Shown: one piece after another, positions 1-10,900 of the stretch
Position numbering within the stretch: the first letter of the stretch is position 1
Layout: each line of letters begins with the position of its first letter
NCBI RefSeq assembly: GCF_003286125.1
Contig: NZ_QMED01000017.1
Span: forward strand, 1 to 64,000
Direction of reading: 5' to 3'
DNA length: 64,000 nt
Origin: Algibacillus agarilyticus
Lineage (GTDB): Bacteria; Pseudomonadota; Gammaproteobacteria; Enterobacterales; Alteromonadaceae
The notes under the pieces: generated by a model
What the model saw: the letters and a program-made list of their open reading frames with translations, nothing else
The model's database searches: none
Told to the model about the DNA's origin: nothing
Program-made: the position numbers and the translations under genes

Positions 1-1696
<1,696 letters not shown>

Positions 1697-1736
1697 TCAA
1701 CTGTTGAAGTGGATCAGTTTTGCATTGTTGGTAACA

Positions 1737-1965
1737 CTTAAAACCTGTGGCTCCTGCGTCGTTCTAACCCCTAAATCCATTTAGGCGGCCCCAATCACAT
1801 GGTAGAGCATATACTCATGGCGTCTCGAAGCTTGCCTGCATGGATGCAGGTAAGGGGCGAGAGCAGGACGCGGTAGCTTTGACGGCTTTGCTTACATGGA
1901 TGTCAGTACTTAGGTTTCGTCTGGAACGAGAAACCTGCCCCTAAAACCCGATCGCTTTGACTATA
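1737..1965 (+). repeat. Dispersed hairpin-rich element, copy A (left end atypical)
   Basis: From about 1788 to 1965 this sequence matches two other places in the window (14366-14543 and 52895-53119) nearly base for base. It ends in GACTATA, as the others do. It carries the inverted repeat CCTGCAT/ATGCAGG and the stem AGGTTTC/GAAACCT. The left 50 bp differ from the other copies and contain a separate hairpin CCTAAAT-CC-ATTTAGG. It abuts the IS21 terminus. No protein is supported here. Confidence 0.85.
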
Positions 1966-2204
1966 CATCAAACTCTGTTTAACCAAGCTTACGTTTAGAA
2001 ATCGCTAACGGATTATCGCCTAGCTGTTTGTGTATCAATATACGCTGTATTTTATGCAACGATAATAATTGCGTTGATTTATACAGATAAGCTCATTAAA
2101 GAGGGGGGCCCCTTTGCTTTAACTTACCTCTCTCGTAGAACGGATAAACTGGCTTTGTCGATAAACATTATTTGAACGTTTTTATTTGCCGCTTCACGCT
2201 TAAA

Positions 2205-2292
2205 GCCATAAAGAAATAAAGTCATAAAGTCATAAAGTCATAAAGTCATAAAGTCATAAAGTCATAAAGCCATAAAGTCATAAAGTCATAAA
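2205..2292 (+). repeat. 8-bp tandem repeat array, about 11 units of GTCATAAA
   Basis: Nine consecutive 8-bp units run from 2221 to 2292, eight reading GTCATAAA and one GCCATAAA; two more diverged units (GCCATAAA, GAAATAAA) precede them from 2205. There are no unique spacers, so it is not a CRISPR array. Such short perfect arrays often vary in copy number by replication slippage. Confidence 0.95.
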
Positions 2293-2495
2293 GACCAATA
2301 CATATAAACTGAGTTATTTTAGTGTTATTTAAAATAATATAAATAAAAATAAAATATAAATGAAAATAAAAACCGACAGATTATCTTATTTACTACTAAT
2401 ACTGAAAAGTAGCATAGCGAATAGCCTTAAAGCACGATCACATATTGATTTACTCACGCTCTCTGAATGTTTTCAACTGCTACGCAAAAAAACAC

Positions 2496-2530
2496 TTAAC
2501 ATTCACGGGTGGTCTACCACCACATGTTAA
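2496..2530. repeat. Nested inverted repeat
   Basis: Outer arms TTAACAT (2496-2502) and ATGTTAA (2524-2530) flank an inner stem GGTGGT (2508-2513) and ACCACC (2516-2521). It stands out as a GC-containing structure in AT-rich DNA. There is no T-run, so it is not a standard terminator; it could be a protein-binding site or a cruciform. Confidence 0.5.
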
Positions 2531-3097
2531 TTTCACCTCACGCCTAATTCGATCTACTTTCACAATCTAAATAATTAATTCCATCTACAATACCCCCACA
2601 CTGTCCCCGTAACATGACATAAAAACACATATAAATAATTAAACGTTTAAAAACAAACACTTACATATACAACTGCACAAGATAAACTTTTCACGTAGCT
2701 TTTTATTCCTGATTTATCGCCTAAATTATCATCTAACCAAGCACCACTTCACTCGGGAATATCGCGATATAAATCAAGTTTATTACATTGAATTTCATTT
2801 ACTTTTTTATCGACTTTCAAGACCTTAACCAACCACCAATTCACTATTTTTATTGTATCTAACAGCTAACACAACCAATTATCCGAGCAATTCGGCTCTC
2901 TTTTATCGCTCAAAAATAGAAGCAAGAATTAATATTTTAATAATCTACATCTTGACTACTTAACCCAAAACACATAATTAACAACAAACAATTAAATGTA
3001 GACTTTATACAATAAACAACTAACTAAATACAAAATAGATAAAAACAAAAAGACTACAACAAAACAAAAACATAAAATAAACACAAATTAAACTTAT

Positions 3098-3126
3098 GAC
3101 TATAAAATAGTCTATATGGACTATTT
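3098..3126. promoter_or_regulatory. Operator-like palindromes, distal
   Basis: AAATAGTC (3105-3112) and GACTATTT (3119-3126) form perfect 8-bp arms around a 6-bp spacer. A further GACTAT half-site at 3098-3103 makes a second overlapping inverted repeat with ATAGTC. The same half-site recurs in the promoter-proximal palindrome at 3576-3598. Binding by a regulator is inference. Confidence 0.4.
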
Positions 3127-3575
3127 AAATATAAGGTGAGTGTTTTTTGTGCTATTGAGGGGAGTTAATAGATGATTAAAAAATATTCAGATGAATTAGC
3201 AAGCTAGTTATCAGCTGTATTTTTTGATTGAAAAATAGAATCAAATGAAAGATCGCGTAAAAATGCATAAAACGAAACGTGAAGGCAATAAAATGTTAAT
3301 AAGATGTATTAATAGTGAATTATAAATACGAATTAACCATGCTGAAGATCAAATTGACCGGATAAATATTTACGATTTATAACAATGTAATTGTAATTTT
3401 TAACTGCAACACATTAATATCTCTATAAAAAAACAATTCCAAAACAAAAAACAAACGTTGAAAAACAACAACTTAAAATAAAATCCTCGCTTAACAACGT
3501 TAAAAAGGCAGCTATTAACCATCAACCTACCGTCATAAATGTTATTGTCAAAATGATAATAAGGTGTTAAAAATA

Positions 3576-3598
3576 ATTATAGTCTTAGAGACTATAAT
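3576..3598. promoter_or_regulatory. Operator-like palindrome upstream of the TonB receptor
   Basis: ATTATAGTC (3576-3584) and GACTATAAT (3590-3598) are perfect 9-bp inverted arms with a 5-bp spacer, 72 bp before the receptor start. This is the size and position expected for a dimeric repressor or activator site. No dedicated regulator gene lies in the locus, so the factor is unknown. Confidence 0.5.
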
Positions 3599-3669
3599 CA
3601 ACATAATAACTAACTTAAGCGTTACTAATCACACAATAACGACAAGTAATTTGATAAAAGGGAAACAAC

Positions 3670-6600
3670 ATGTTTAAACACACCATACTTTCTAGCGCTA
3701 TCATAACCGCGCTTAGTACTGCCGCATTACCCGCATTCGCAGTAGAAGCAGAGGAAGATGTAGAAGTCATATCCGTTACCGGTATTCGCGGTAGTTTAAT
3801 CAAATCAATGGATGTTAAACGCGACAGTGCAGGTATTGTTGACGCCATATCAGCTGAAGACATGGGTAAATTCCCAGATACAAACTTAGCAGAATCGTTA
3901 CAGCGTATTACGGGTGTATCAATCGATCGCCAAAATGGTGAAGGTAGCAATGTAACGGTTCGTGGTTTTGGTTCAAACCTCATTACTTTAAATGGCCGTC
4001 AATTACCAACAACAACCGGCAGTCGATCATTTGATTTTGCTAATATCGCATCTGAAAGCGTCAGTGGCGTCGAAGTATATAAAACATCAAATGCATCGGT
4101 TACAACCGGCGGCATTGGTGCAACCATTAATTTATCAACACATAAACCATTACAAGCTCCGGGCACTAAAGCGAGTATTGGCGTTAAAATGGTTAATGAT
4201 ACCTCTACCGATAAAGGTAGCGCGACACCTGAATTCAGTGGTTTGTATTCACAAACGTTTGCTGACGACACTTTTGGTATTTCAATTTCAGGCAGCCGCC
4301 AAGAACGTGAAAGTGGCATGCAACAATTCTTGCAAGACCAAGGCTACCGAGCGAGTGCGGCTAGTCAAGTTACTAGCCCAAGTGTGCCGGCTGGTGCAGA
4401 AGGGGGTAAAAACCGCGACTTAATTACTGGCATACTTTCTACCCCACAGCAGCCACGCTACGTATTTGAAGAGCGTCAACGTACCCGTACAAATGGTCAA
4501 TTAGTTTTACAATTCAAGCCAACTGACAATATTACAACAACGTTAGACTACACGATGATCAAAAATCATATTGAAGAACAACATACTGATGCGTCAGTTT
4601 GGTTTAACTATTCAGATGATCGCAGTGAAACCGTGTGGGATGGCGTAGAAAATGCCGTACCGCTTATATATTCTGAAATTTATCCAGCTCTAACCGATAC
4701 ATCGTTAACGGTTGGTGCATGGGGTCGTAAAGAATCAACCGATTCACTGGGTTTAAACATTGAATGGCAAGCCACCGAAAATTTAACGCTAGCGCTTGAT
4801 CACCATAGTTCAGAAGCTGAAATGAAAGCCTCTGATCCACGTCATGGCACACGTAATAACATTCAATTACCTTCTTATACCCGTACACGTACCGGTTTAG
4901 ATTTAACCGGTACATTACCTGGGATCGCAACAGGTGATATTGAAAAATTCAATCCACAATCAATACGTTTATCAGGAAGTTGGTTTGCCAATGACTTCTA
5001 TACTTCAGACGTTTCACAAACACAGCTAACCGGTACATTCTTATTTGGTGAAAGCAGCAGTATCGATTTTGGTGCCTCAATTAATACCGTAGATAACCGC
5101 TTCCGTCACACGCAAGTACAAAGAAATGATTGGGGTGGCGTCGGTGCAGATGGCTTACAAGACGGTATTACCGGTGACTTCGAAGGTATTGATTGGGTTG
5201 AAGATACCATCCTAGACAAGTTTGAAGCAACACCAGGTAACTTTGAAGGAACCGCTACGCAATCAGAATATGACTTATTTGATAAAATCTTTTTTGCCGA
5301 TTTTGATACGATCGTTGCCGCAGCAGAATTAGCGGATCCAGAAGCCAGTGTGGGTAATTTATGGGGTGATTGTCAAGCAGCAACCGGGGCAGCCGCGGGT
5401 CCAAATGGTGAAGGTCAATTCTGTGCATCAACTAACTGGAATTCAGATACCAATAGATACACCGAAGAAGAAACAAAAGCTATTTACGTTCAATTAAATC
5501 ATGAAGGTGATTTAGGTGATATGACTTTTGATGCGCATTTAGGTTTACGTTATGAGATGACTGATGTTTATTCTGAATCTTATGCACCTTCATATAACCA
5601 AGTTATTTGGCCTGAAGAGACCCAAACAACCGTGACCGGCGTAACAGGTATTGTTGCACTTGATCGTTCTGGTGATTACAGCAAATTACTCCCTAACTTA
5701 AATTTAAACCTTAACGTTACTGACGACATTACTGCACGATTTGCAATTGGTAAAACGATTGCTAGAGCGAGCTATGATCAATTACTCGGCGGCACAACGA
5801 TTAACACATCCGGTAGTTTAAATGGCTATTCTGGCCAATCAGGTAACCCGGGGTTAGAGCCGCTTGAATCATTCAACTTAGATTTATCTTTTGAATGGTA
5901 TTATGCTGAAGGAAGCTATGCTTCAGTAGGTTACTTCAGTAAATCTGTATCAAATAGCATCATTACAGGTACCAGTAAAGAAGCAATATTCAACCTACCA
6001 AACCCATTTGATGGTGAAAAATACGATGCAGCACGAGCCGCGTTAGGTAACTCAGCTTCAAATGAAGCAATCCGTAACTATATATTTGAAAATTACGCAG
6101 ATAGCCCAAGTGTAACACCTAACTTTAATGATGCAGGCGAGCTTGATGGGGGTGTGATCGTTGGTGATAGCACCGATAGAACCATTATGTTTGACATTAA
6201 CATTCCGGTAAATAATGACGAAGATGAAAAAACCACAGGTATAGAATTCAATATTCAACATATCTTTGGTGATTCAGGCTTTGGCGCAATTGCCAACTAT
6301 ACGTATGTAGATTCGGGTGATGGCTACGACAAGTTATCGTTAACCGACAGCCAAGCGGTTATTGGAATGAGCGATACGGCTAACTTAGTGGCCTTTTACG
6401 ACCAAGATGGTTTTCAAGCGCGTTTAGCCTATAACTGGCGTGGTGAATTCTTAAATGAAAGACGCACAGGTGGTAACACAACTGCACCGATATATACTGA
6501 GGCATATGCGCAACTCGATTTTAACGTGAGCTACGAAGTACCTGCAGTTGAAGGCTTAACGGTATTTGTTGAAGGTATTAATCTGACCGACGAGTATGTT

Positions 6601-6687
6601 ACAGAGTATGGCCGTGATAGCCGCCTTATTTACAAGCTAACACAGCAAGGTGCTCGTTATAACGTGGGTGCACGGTTTAAATTCTAA
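3670..6687 (+). CDS. TonB-dependent outer-membrane receptor (TIGR01782-like)
   Basis: A 1005-residue receptor with a signal peptide ending near ALPAFA, a TonB-box-like segment (EVISVTG) and a plug domain with the family pattern GKFPDTNLAESLQRI, followed by a long beta-barrel ending in an aromatic residue (GARFKF). Such receptors import large or scarce ligands using the TonB-ExbBD system; this subfamily in Alteromonadales, Xanthomonadales and Caulobacterales is frequently linked to carbohydrate uptake. It is followed by a terminator and then the halogenase genes on the same strand. Palindromes upstream suggest regulated expression. A purine-rich GGGAAA precedes the start. The ligand is not identifiable from sequence. 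Confidence 0.93.
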   Translation: MFKHTILSSAIITALSTAALPAFAVEAEEDVEVISVTGIRGSLIKSMDVKRDSAGIVDAISAEDMGKFPDTNLAESLQRITGVSIDRQNGEGSNVTVRGFGSNLITLNGRQLPTTTGSRSFDFANIASESVSGVEVYKTSNASVTTGGIGATINLSTHKPLQAPGTKASIGVKMVNDTSTDKGSATPEFSGLYSQTFADDTFGISISGSRQERESGMQQFLQDQGYRASAASQVTSPSVPAGAEGGKNRDLITGILSTPQQPRYVFEERQRTRTNGQLVLQFKPTDNITTTLDYTMIKNHIEEQHTDASVWFNYSDDRSETVWDGVENAVPLIYSEIYPALTDTSLTVGAWGRKESTDSLGLNIEWQATENLTLALDHHSSEAEMKASDPRHGTRNNIQLPSYTRTRTGLDLTGTLPGIATGDIEKFNPQSIRLSGSWFANDFYTSDVSQTQLTGTFLFGESSSIDFGASINTVDNRFRHTQVQRNDWGGVGADGLQDGITGDFEGIDWVEDTILDKFEATPGNFEGTATQSEYDLFDKIFFADFDTIVAAAELADPEASVGNLWGDCQAATGAAAGPNGEGQFCASTNWNSDTNRYTEEETKAIYVQLNHEGDLGDMTFDAHLGLRYEMTDVYSESYAPSYNQVIWPEETQTTVTGVTGIVALDRSGDYSKLLPNLNLNLNVTDDITARFAIGKTIARASYDQLLGGTTINTSGSLNGYSGQSGNPGLEPLESFNLDLSFEWYYAEGSYASVGYFSKSVSNSIITGTSKEAIFNLPNPFDGEKYDAARAALGNSASNEAIRNYIFENYADSPSVTPNFNDAGELDGGVIVGDSTDRTIMFDINIPVNNDEDEKTTGIEFNIQHIFGDSGFGAIANYTYVDSGDGYDKLSLTDSQAVIGMSDTANLVAFYDQDGFQARLAYNWRGEFLNERRTGGNTTAPIYTEAYAQLDFNVSYEVPAVEGLTVFVEGINLTDEYVTEYGRDSRLIYKLTQQGARYNVGARFKF

Positions 6688-6740
6688 ATAAAACCATCGC
6701 CAATCGCGATAAAAACAACAATAATGCACACACATTTATA

Positions 6741-6771
6741 GCATACCGAATATCTCGGTATGCTATTTTTT
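6741..6771 (+). terminator. Rho-independent terminator after the TonB receptor
   Basis: Perfect 9-bp stem GCATACCGA / TCGGTATGC with loop ATATC, followed by TATTTTTT. It lies 53 bp after the receptor stop codon, so the receptor is probably transcribed separately from the halogenase genes. Confidence 0.9.
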
Positions 6772-6965
6772 ACTCTTAGCACCGAAGAACACAACAAAAA
6801 AAGCCTAAAACACATAACTAAATATCAATTAGCGATATTAATTAACCCTATTTTGATAAGCCCAGTGTTTAGTAACGGCTCGAATCATATGTTAAAAATC
6901 ATGTCCAACCCTCATTTTAAGAATTAACACTGCAGGTAATCTAACCGTTTATCATTTACCTGATC

Positions 6966-7234
6966 TAATACCAATTCATATTAATAAGTGTTCTCTCAGG
7001 ATGCATCCAGCGGTTTTTGAACAAGGCGTCGGTGTATAGGAATGGTTGTTCCCTTTTCAAATACCGATAACGCAGGTCAAAAGCCGCTGAGGCATTCCTT
7101 TCAGGCGAGTTTTAAATGCGCTTATTCTATGTTGCTCAAACTCAAAAGGTCACCACTATTCTTTCATTCAGCGCCTTGATTAAGCGCATTTAAACGCTCG
7201 CTGAGTGGGTACTTATTCTTACGGATTGGTATAA
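6966..7234. repeat. Foldback (MITE-like) intergenic element
   Basis: Imperfect terminal inverted repeats start TAATACCAAT on the left and end ATTGGTATAA on the right, extending inward through ATAAGT and its complement ACTTAT. Inside are two more nested inverted pairs: CAGCGGTTTTTGA with TCAAAAGCCGCTG, and TTTAAATGCGCTTA with TAAGCGCATTTAAA. The whole 269 bp can therefore fold on itself. Repeats with ACCAAT-type ends are familiar in Alteromonadales genomes (general knowledge). No coding capacity is seen. Confidence 0.7.
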
Positions 7235-7354
7235 AGCGTTATCATCTTAAACATCAAGTAAATTAAGCTGAAATATCGACTGGATCTTTACCCTTTCGAC
7301 TGTTATAGTCAAAAAGACATTTACATTATTTTGACATTTTGTAGTAGAGAGTTT

Positions 7355-8938
7355 ATGCAGTCAGAAATTAAAAACATCGTTATAGTTGGAGGAGGCACCG
7401 CAGGCTGGTTATCCGCTGGCATAATAGCGGCTGAGCATCTTGATTTAAGTGCTGAAACACATGCACCCAATATAACGATCACCGTAGTCGAATCAGCTAA
7501 TGTTAAAACATTAGGCGTAGGTGAGGGAACTTGGCCTTCAATGCGATCAACGTTAAGAAAGATAGGCATAACCGAAGCCGAACTGCTGCAAAAATGCGAT
7601 GTGAGTTTTAAGCAGGCCTCTAAATTTGTTAACTGGCACACTGAAAAAAACCATCAGTATTACCACCCTTTTACGTTACCCATTGGCGTAAAAAAAGTAA
7701 ATATTGCGGAACACTGGTTAAATGCCCAACACAGTAGTCAGCATGATTACAGTCAATTTTGTCAGTCTGTTGGCTACCAAGACCAAATTTGCGATCTCGG
7801 TTTGGCCCCCAAAATGGTCGCAACACGTGAATATGATGCAATCGCTAATTATGGCTACCACCTTGATGCCCAAAAATTTAGCCAATTACTCAAAGAGCAT
7901 TGCACAGCTAAGTTAGGGGTTAAACACATTGTTAATGATGTTGAAACCGTTAATGTAAACTCAAATGGCTATATAAAATCATTACAGACTCAACAAAATA
8001 GAACGATTGAAGGCGATTTATTCATCGATTGCTCAGGCTTACATGCTTTATTAATTGGACAGCATTACGAAGTGCCTTTTATCGAACAAAAATCAGTTTT
8101 GTTCAATGACCGGGCATTGGCCGTGCAAGTACCTTACACCGATGAAGATGAAGCCATCGCTTCTTATACATTATCAACCGCACAATCCAATGGCTGGATT
8201 TGGGATATCGGTTTACAAACGCGCCGCGGAATTGGTTATGTCTATGCCAGCGAATACACAACAGAAGCGCAAGCTAAAACCACCTTGCAAAAATACTTAA
8301 TTAAAAATACAAGCTTAAAAGCAACAGACGAACTGAATATCAAAGCCTTTGAATTTACGCCTGGTTACCGTGAGCATTTTTGGCATAAAAACTGTGTTGC
8401 GGTGGGTATGTCAGCCGGCTTTATCGAACCATTAGAAGCCTCTGCGCTCGCCTTAATAGAGCAATCAGCTAAAGTAATCAGCGAGCAATTACCCCGCACA
8501 TTTGATTCAATGCTCATTATAGCCAAACGGTTTAACCAGAAAATGACTAAACATTGGCAACAGATCATTGAATTTTTGAAACTGCATTACGTTTTATCAG
8601 CGCGTAAAGACAGCCCTTATTGGTTAGACAATAGAAAGCCAGAATCAATACCGCCGGCATTACAAGAACAGCTCAAACTTTGGCAGCATCAGCCACCAAG
8701 CCAATATGACATCGCTCATACAGAGCCTTTATTTCCGGCGGCTAGTTATCAATATATTTTATACGGTATGCATTTTAAAACGAACGCCAATAGCGCAAAA
8801 AAATTAACCAAACAAGCGGAATTTGCACTGGCTTTAATGGCCGATAATCAGCAAAAACGCAGTCAGATTAGCTCAGTATTACCTCGTAATAGAACGCTAC
8901 TAAATAAGATAAACCAATACGGCATGTCGAATATTTAA
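7355..8938 (+). CDS. Flavin-dependent tryptophan halogenase-like protein (first copy)
   Basis: A 527-residue flavoprotein of the tryptophan halogenase family. It opens with the FAD-binding motif VGGGTAGWLSA, has the family segment GVGEGTWPSM, a candidate catalytic lysine in the segment CDVSFKQ, and SAGFIEPLEASA near the isoalloxazine site. The family's WxWxIP signature reads WIWDIG here, losing the proline. I chose ATG 7355 rather than 7331 because it begins four residues ahead of the Rossmann strand and follows a GAGAG. Family enzymes chlorinate or brominate aromatic substrates with reduced FAD and oxygen; many relatives next to TonB receptors have no known substrate. It is the first gene of a plus-strand series continuing with SapC. 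Confidence 0.88.
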   Translation: MQSEIKNIVIVGGGTAGWLSAGIIAAEHLDLSAETHAPNITITVVESANVKTLGVGEGTWPSMRSTLRKIGITEAELLQKCDVSFKQASKFVNWHTEKNHQYYHPFTLPIGVKKVNIAEHWLNAQHSSQHDYSQFCQSVGYQDQICDLGLAPKMVATREYDAIANYGYHLDAQKFSQLLKEHCTAKLGVKHIVNDVETVNVNSNGYIKSLQTQQNRTIEGDLFIDCSGLHALLIGQHYEVPFIEQKSVLFNDRALAVQVPYTDEDEAIASYTLSTAQSNGWIWDIGLQTRRGIGYVYASEYTTEAQAKTTLQKYLIKNTSLKATDELNIKAFEFTPGYREHFWHKNCVAVGMSAGFIEPLEASALALIEQSAKVISEQLPRTFDSMLIIAKRFNQKMTKHWQQIIEFLKLHYVLSARKDSPYWLDNRKPESIPPALQEQLKLWQHQPPSQYDIAHTEPLFPAASYQYILYGMHFKTNANSAKKLTKQAEFALALMADNQQKRSQISSVLPRNRTLLNKINQYGMSNI

Positions 8939-8968
8939 TTCACATTATTAAACTCAATGGGAGTCATC

Positions 8969-9697
8969 ATGGCTAATCACGCATTACTTAATAATATTGA
9001 TCACCAAGATCTTAAAGTTGTTACTGAACGTTCAAGCGAATATGGTGACAATCTGTGGTACGCACAAACATTTGCGCAAGAGTTTCGCAGTATTCAAGCG
9101 CATTACCCTATTTTATTCCAGCAAGATCAGAATAACGGTACGTTTGTTTCAGTTGCCTTGTTTGGCTTTACGCAAAACGAGAATTTATTCCTAAATGATA
9201 ATGGTTGGCAGGCGAGCTATATTCCATTATCGGTACAACGCCAACCGTTTTTAATTGGCCAACAAGAAAGAACGACCGACGGGGTAACGGAACAACATAG
9301 AGTTATAACGCTTGATTTAGATTCGCCGCGAGTCAGTAAATCGCAAGGTCAGCCTTTGTTTTTGCCTTATGGCGGTAACAGTGATTACTTAGAAACCATT
9401 GCGAATGTTTTAGAAACCTTACATCAGGGTTTACAAGACGATGCTATTTTCAGTCAAACTTTAACCGATCTTGATTTACTTGAATCGGTCACGCTTGATA
9501 TCGAACTCAACAATACTAAAAAGCATCAATTAATTGGTTTTTACACCATCAACGAAGACAAATTAAATGCCTTAAGCGCTGAAAAAATCAAGCAACTGCA
9601 GCAAAGCGGCTACTTACACGCGATCTATATGGCATTAGCATCACAAGTACAAATAGCCGAACTTGTCGCCCGAAAAAATGCGCAAATAGCGAGTTAA
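8969..9697 (+). CDS. SapC family protein
   Basis: A 242-residue protein that I recognise as SapC family (the family named after a Campylobacter surface-array gene). Seen features are an N-terminal FAQEFRSIQAHYPILF segment, a central YIPLSVQRQPFLIG and a C-terminal region with DLDLLE and FYTINEDKL, both characteristic of the family. No signal peptide. Start chosen at 8969, where GGGAG stands six bases upstream; the ATG at 8957 overlaps that site. In marine and plant-associated proteobacteria SapC genes recur beside TonB receptors, tryptophan halogenase-like genes and cupin genes, as here. The molecular function is not established; the original surface-array role is not implied. Confidence 0.88.
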   Translation: MANHALLNNIDHQDLKVVTERSSEYGDNLWYAQTFAQEFRSIQAHYPILFQQDQNNGTFVSVALFGFTQNENLFLNDNGWQASYIPLSVQRQPFLIGQQERTTDGVTEQHRVITLDLDSPRVSKSQGQPLFLPYGGNSDYLETIANVLETLHQGLQDDAIFSQTLTDLDLLESVTLDIELNNTKKHQLIGFYTINEDKLNALSAEKIKQLQQSGYLHAIYMALASQVQIAELVARKNAQIAS

Positions 9698-9703
9698 TAT
9701 CAG

Positions 9704-10768
9704 ATGACCCCGATGGCGTTACAGCAGCATAAAAGCCCCCATAATCCTCTCAAGATACAACCTCACGTTCAGGTAAAATCGTTGAATGGTTATACACCTG
9801 CAACGTTACCGGCTGAATGGTTAAACGCCACTGAACCTTTTATCTTAAAAGGTTTTTGTGCGCAGTGGCCTTTAGTTAAAATCGGTAAAAAGTCTGCCCA
9901 AGCCGCATCAGATTATCTACAACAACATAATGCGGGTTTACCACTAAAAGCGTCGTATCTTGAACCAGCCGCAGAAGGACGGGTTTACTACAACCATGAC
10001 ATGTCGGGTTTTAATTTTATCAATAAAACCCTACCACTACGTGATGTATTAACCGATTTATGGCAACAATCAACAGCTGATACACCGCAAGGTATTTACA
10101 TGAGTTCAACGAATGTCGCGGTTAATTTTGCTGATTTATTGCCGCAAATTTCTGTAACGCACATTCCGAAAAATGCCTTGATTAATTTGTGGCTTGGCAA
10201 TCAAACTCGCATTGCTGCACATTACGATGTTGCGCAAAATTTTGCGTGTTGCTTGGTGGGACGCCGTCGTTTTACGTTGTTTCCGCCTGATCAAGTCGCT
10301 AATTTATACCCTGGTCCGATTAACTTCGCTCCGGGAGGGCAAGCCATTAGCACCGTCGACTTTAATAATCCCGATTTAAATCAACACCCTAACTTTACTA
10401 ACGCGTTAGCGTCGGCACAAGTTGCCGAGTTAGAAGCGGGCGATGCCCTCATTTTACCCAGTATGTGGTGGCATCATGTTGAAGGGCTAGACGACTTTAA
10501 TGTGTTACTGACACATTGGTGGCAAAAAGCAGAAGCTCACTTAGGCCGCCCAACCACGGCATTACTCAATGCGATTTTGAGTATAAGAGACTTACCCCGT
10601 GAGCAACGCGAAGCATGGCGCCATTTATTTGAGCATTACATATTTAATCATTCATCTGACAGCACGCAACACATACCGGAAGCAGCACAGAGCATTTTAA
10701 AAAGCCCGATAGATGAACTCACAGCTCGTCAATTACGCGCGGAGCTGCAACATTTTTTGCGTCGTTAA
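9704..10768 (+). CDS. Cupin-like / JmjC-type iron oxygenase-like protein
   Basis: A 354-residue protein of the cupin_8 (FIH/JmjC-like) group. The metal-binding pattern is visible as H173-Y-D175 in RIAAHYDVAQNF and H257 or H258 in MWWHHVEGL, with a typical GRRRFTLFPPDQ strand between them. Such proteins are usually Fe(II)/2-oxoglutarate-dependent hydroxylases acting on proteins or small molecules in the cytoplasm. It begins six bases after the SapC stop, so the two are co-transcribed. ATG 9713 is an alternative start. Position in a halogenase cluster suggests it works on the same pathway, but the substrate is unknown. Confidence 0.85.
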   Translation: MTPMALQQHKSPHNPLKIQPHVQVKSLNGYTPATLPAEWLNATEPFILKGFCAQWPLVKIGKKSAQAASDYLQQHNAGLPLKASYLEPAAEGRVYYNHDMSGFNFINKTLPLRDVLTDLWQQSTADTPQGIYMSSTNVAVNFADLLPQISVTHIPKNALINLWLGNQTRIAAHYDVAQNFACCLVGRRRFTLFPPDQVANLYPGPINFAPGGQAISTVDFNNPDLNQHPNFTNALASAQVAELEAGDALILPSMWWHHVEGLDDFNVLLTHWWQKAEAHLGRPTTALLNAILSIRDLPREQREAWRHLFEHYIFNHSSDSTQHIPEAAQSILKSPIDELTARQLRAELQHFLRR

Positions 10769-10900
10769 ACATTAAGACCAACCGACACAACATGTTGTAT
10801 GAGTAAAAATAGCGAGCTGAGCTACAACCTGATTTACGTCATGAATACTTAACATTATCGAACGAGCTATTCAACGCTGAATACCAAGAGGTTACACACA

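Larger units (their letters stand above)
1966..3669. other. Long AT-rich intergenic region upstream of the TonB receptor
   Basis: No credible gene in either strand over about 1.7 kb. It holds an 8-bp tandem array (2205-2292), a nested inverted repeat (2496-2530), a very AT-rich stretch from about 2560 to 3500, and palindromes near 3100 and 3580. The base composition is far more AT-rich than the flanking genes. The region most likely contains the regulatory DNA of the TonB receptor, with the remainder possibly acquired or decayed DNA. Confidence 0.7.

Noticed and set aside
2221-2292. CRISPR array
   Set aside because: Repeats are 8 bp and directly adjacent with no spacers; no cas genes nearby.
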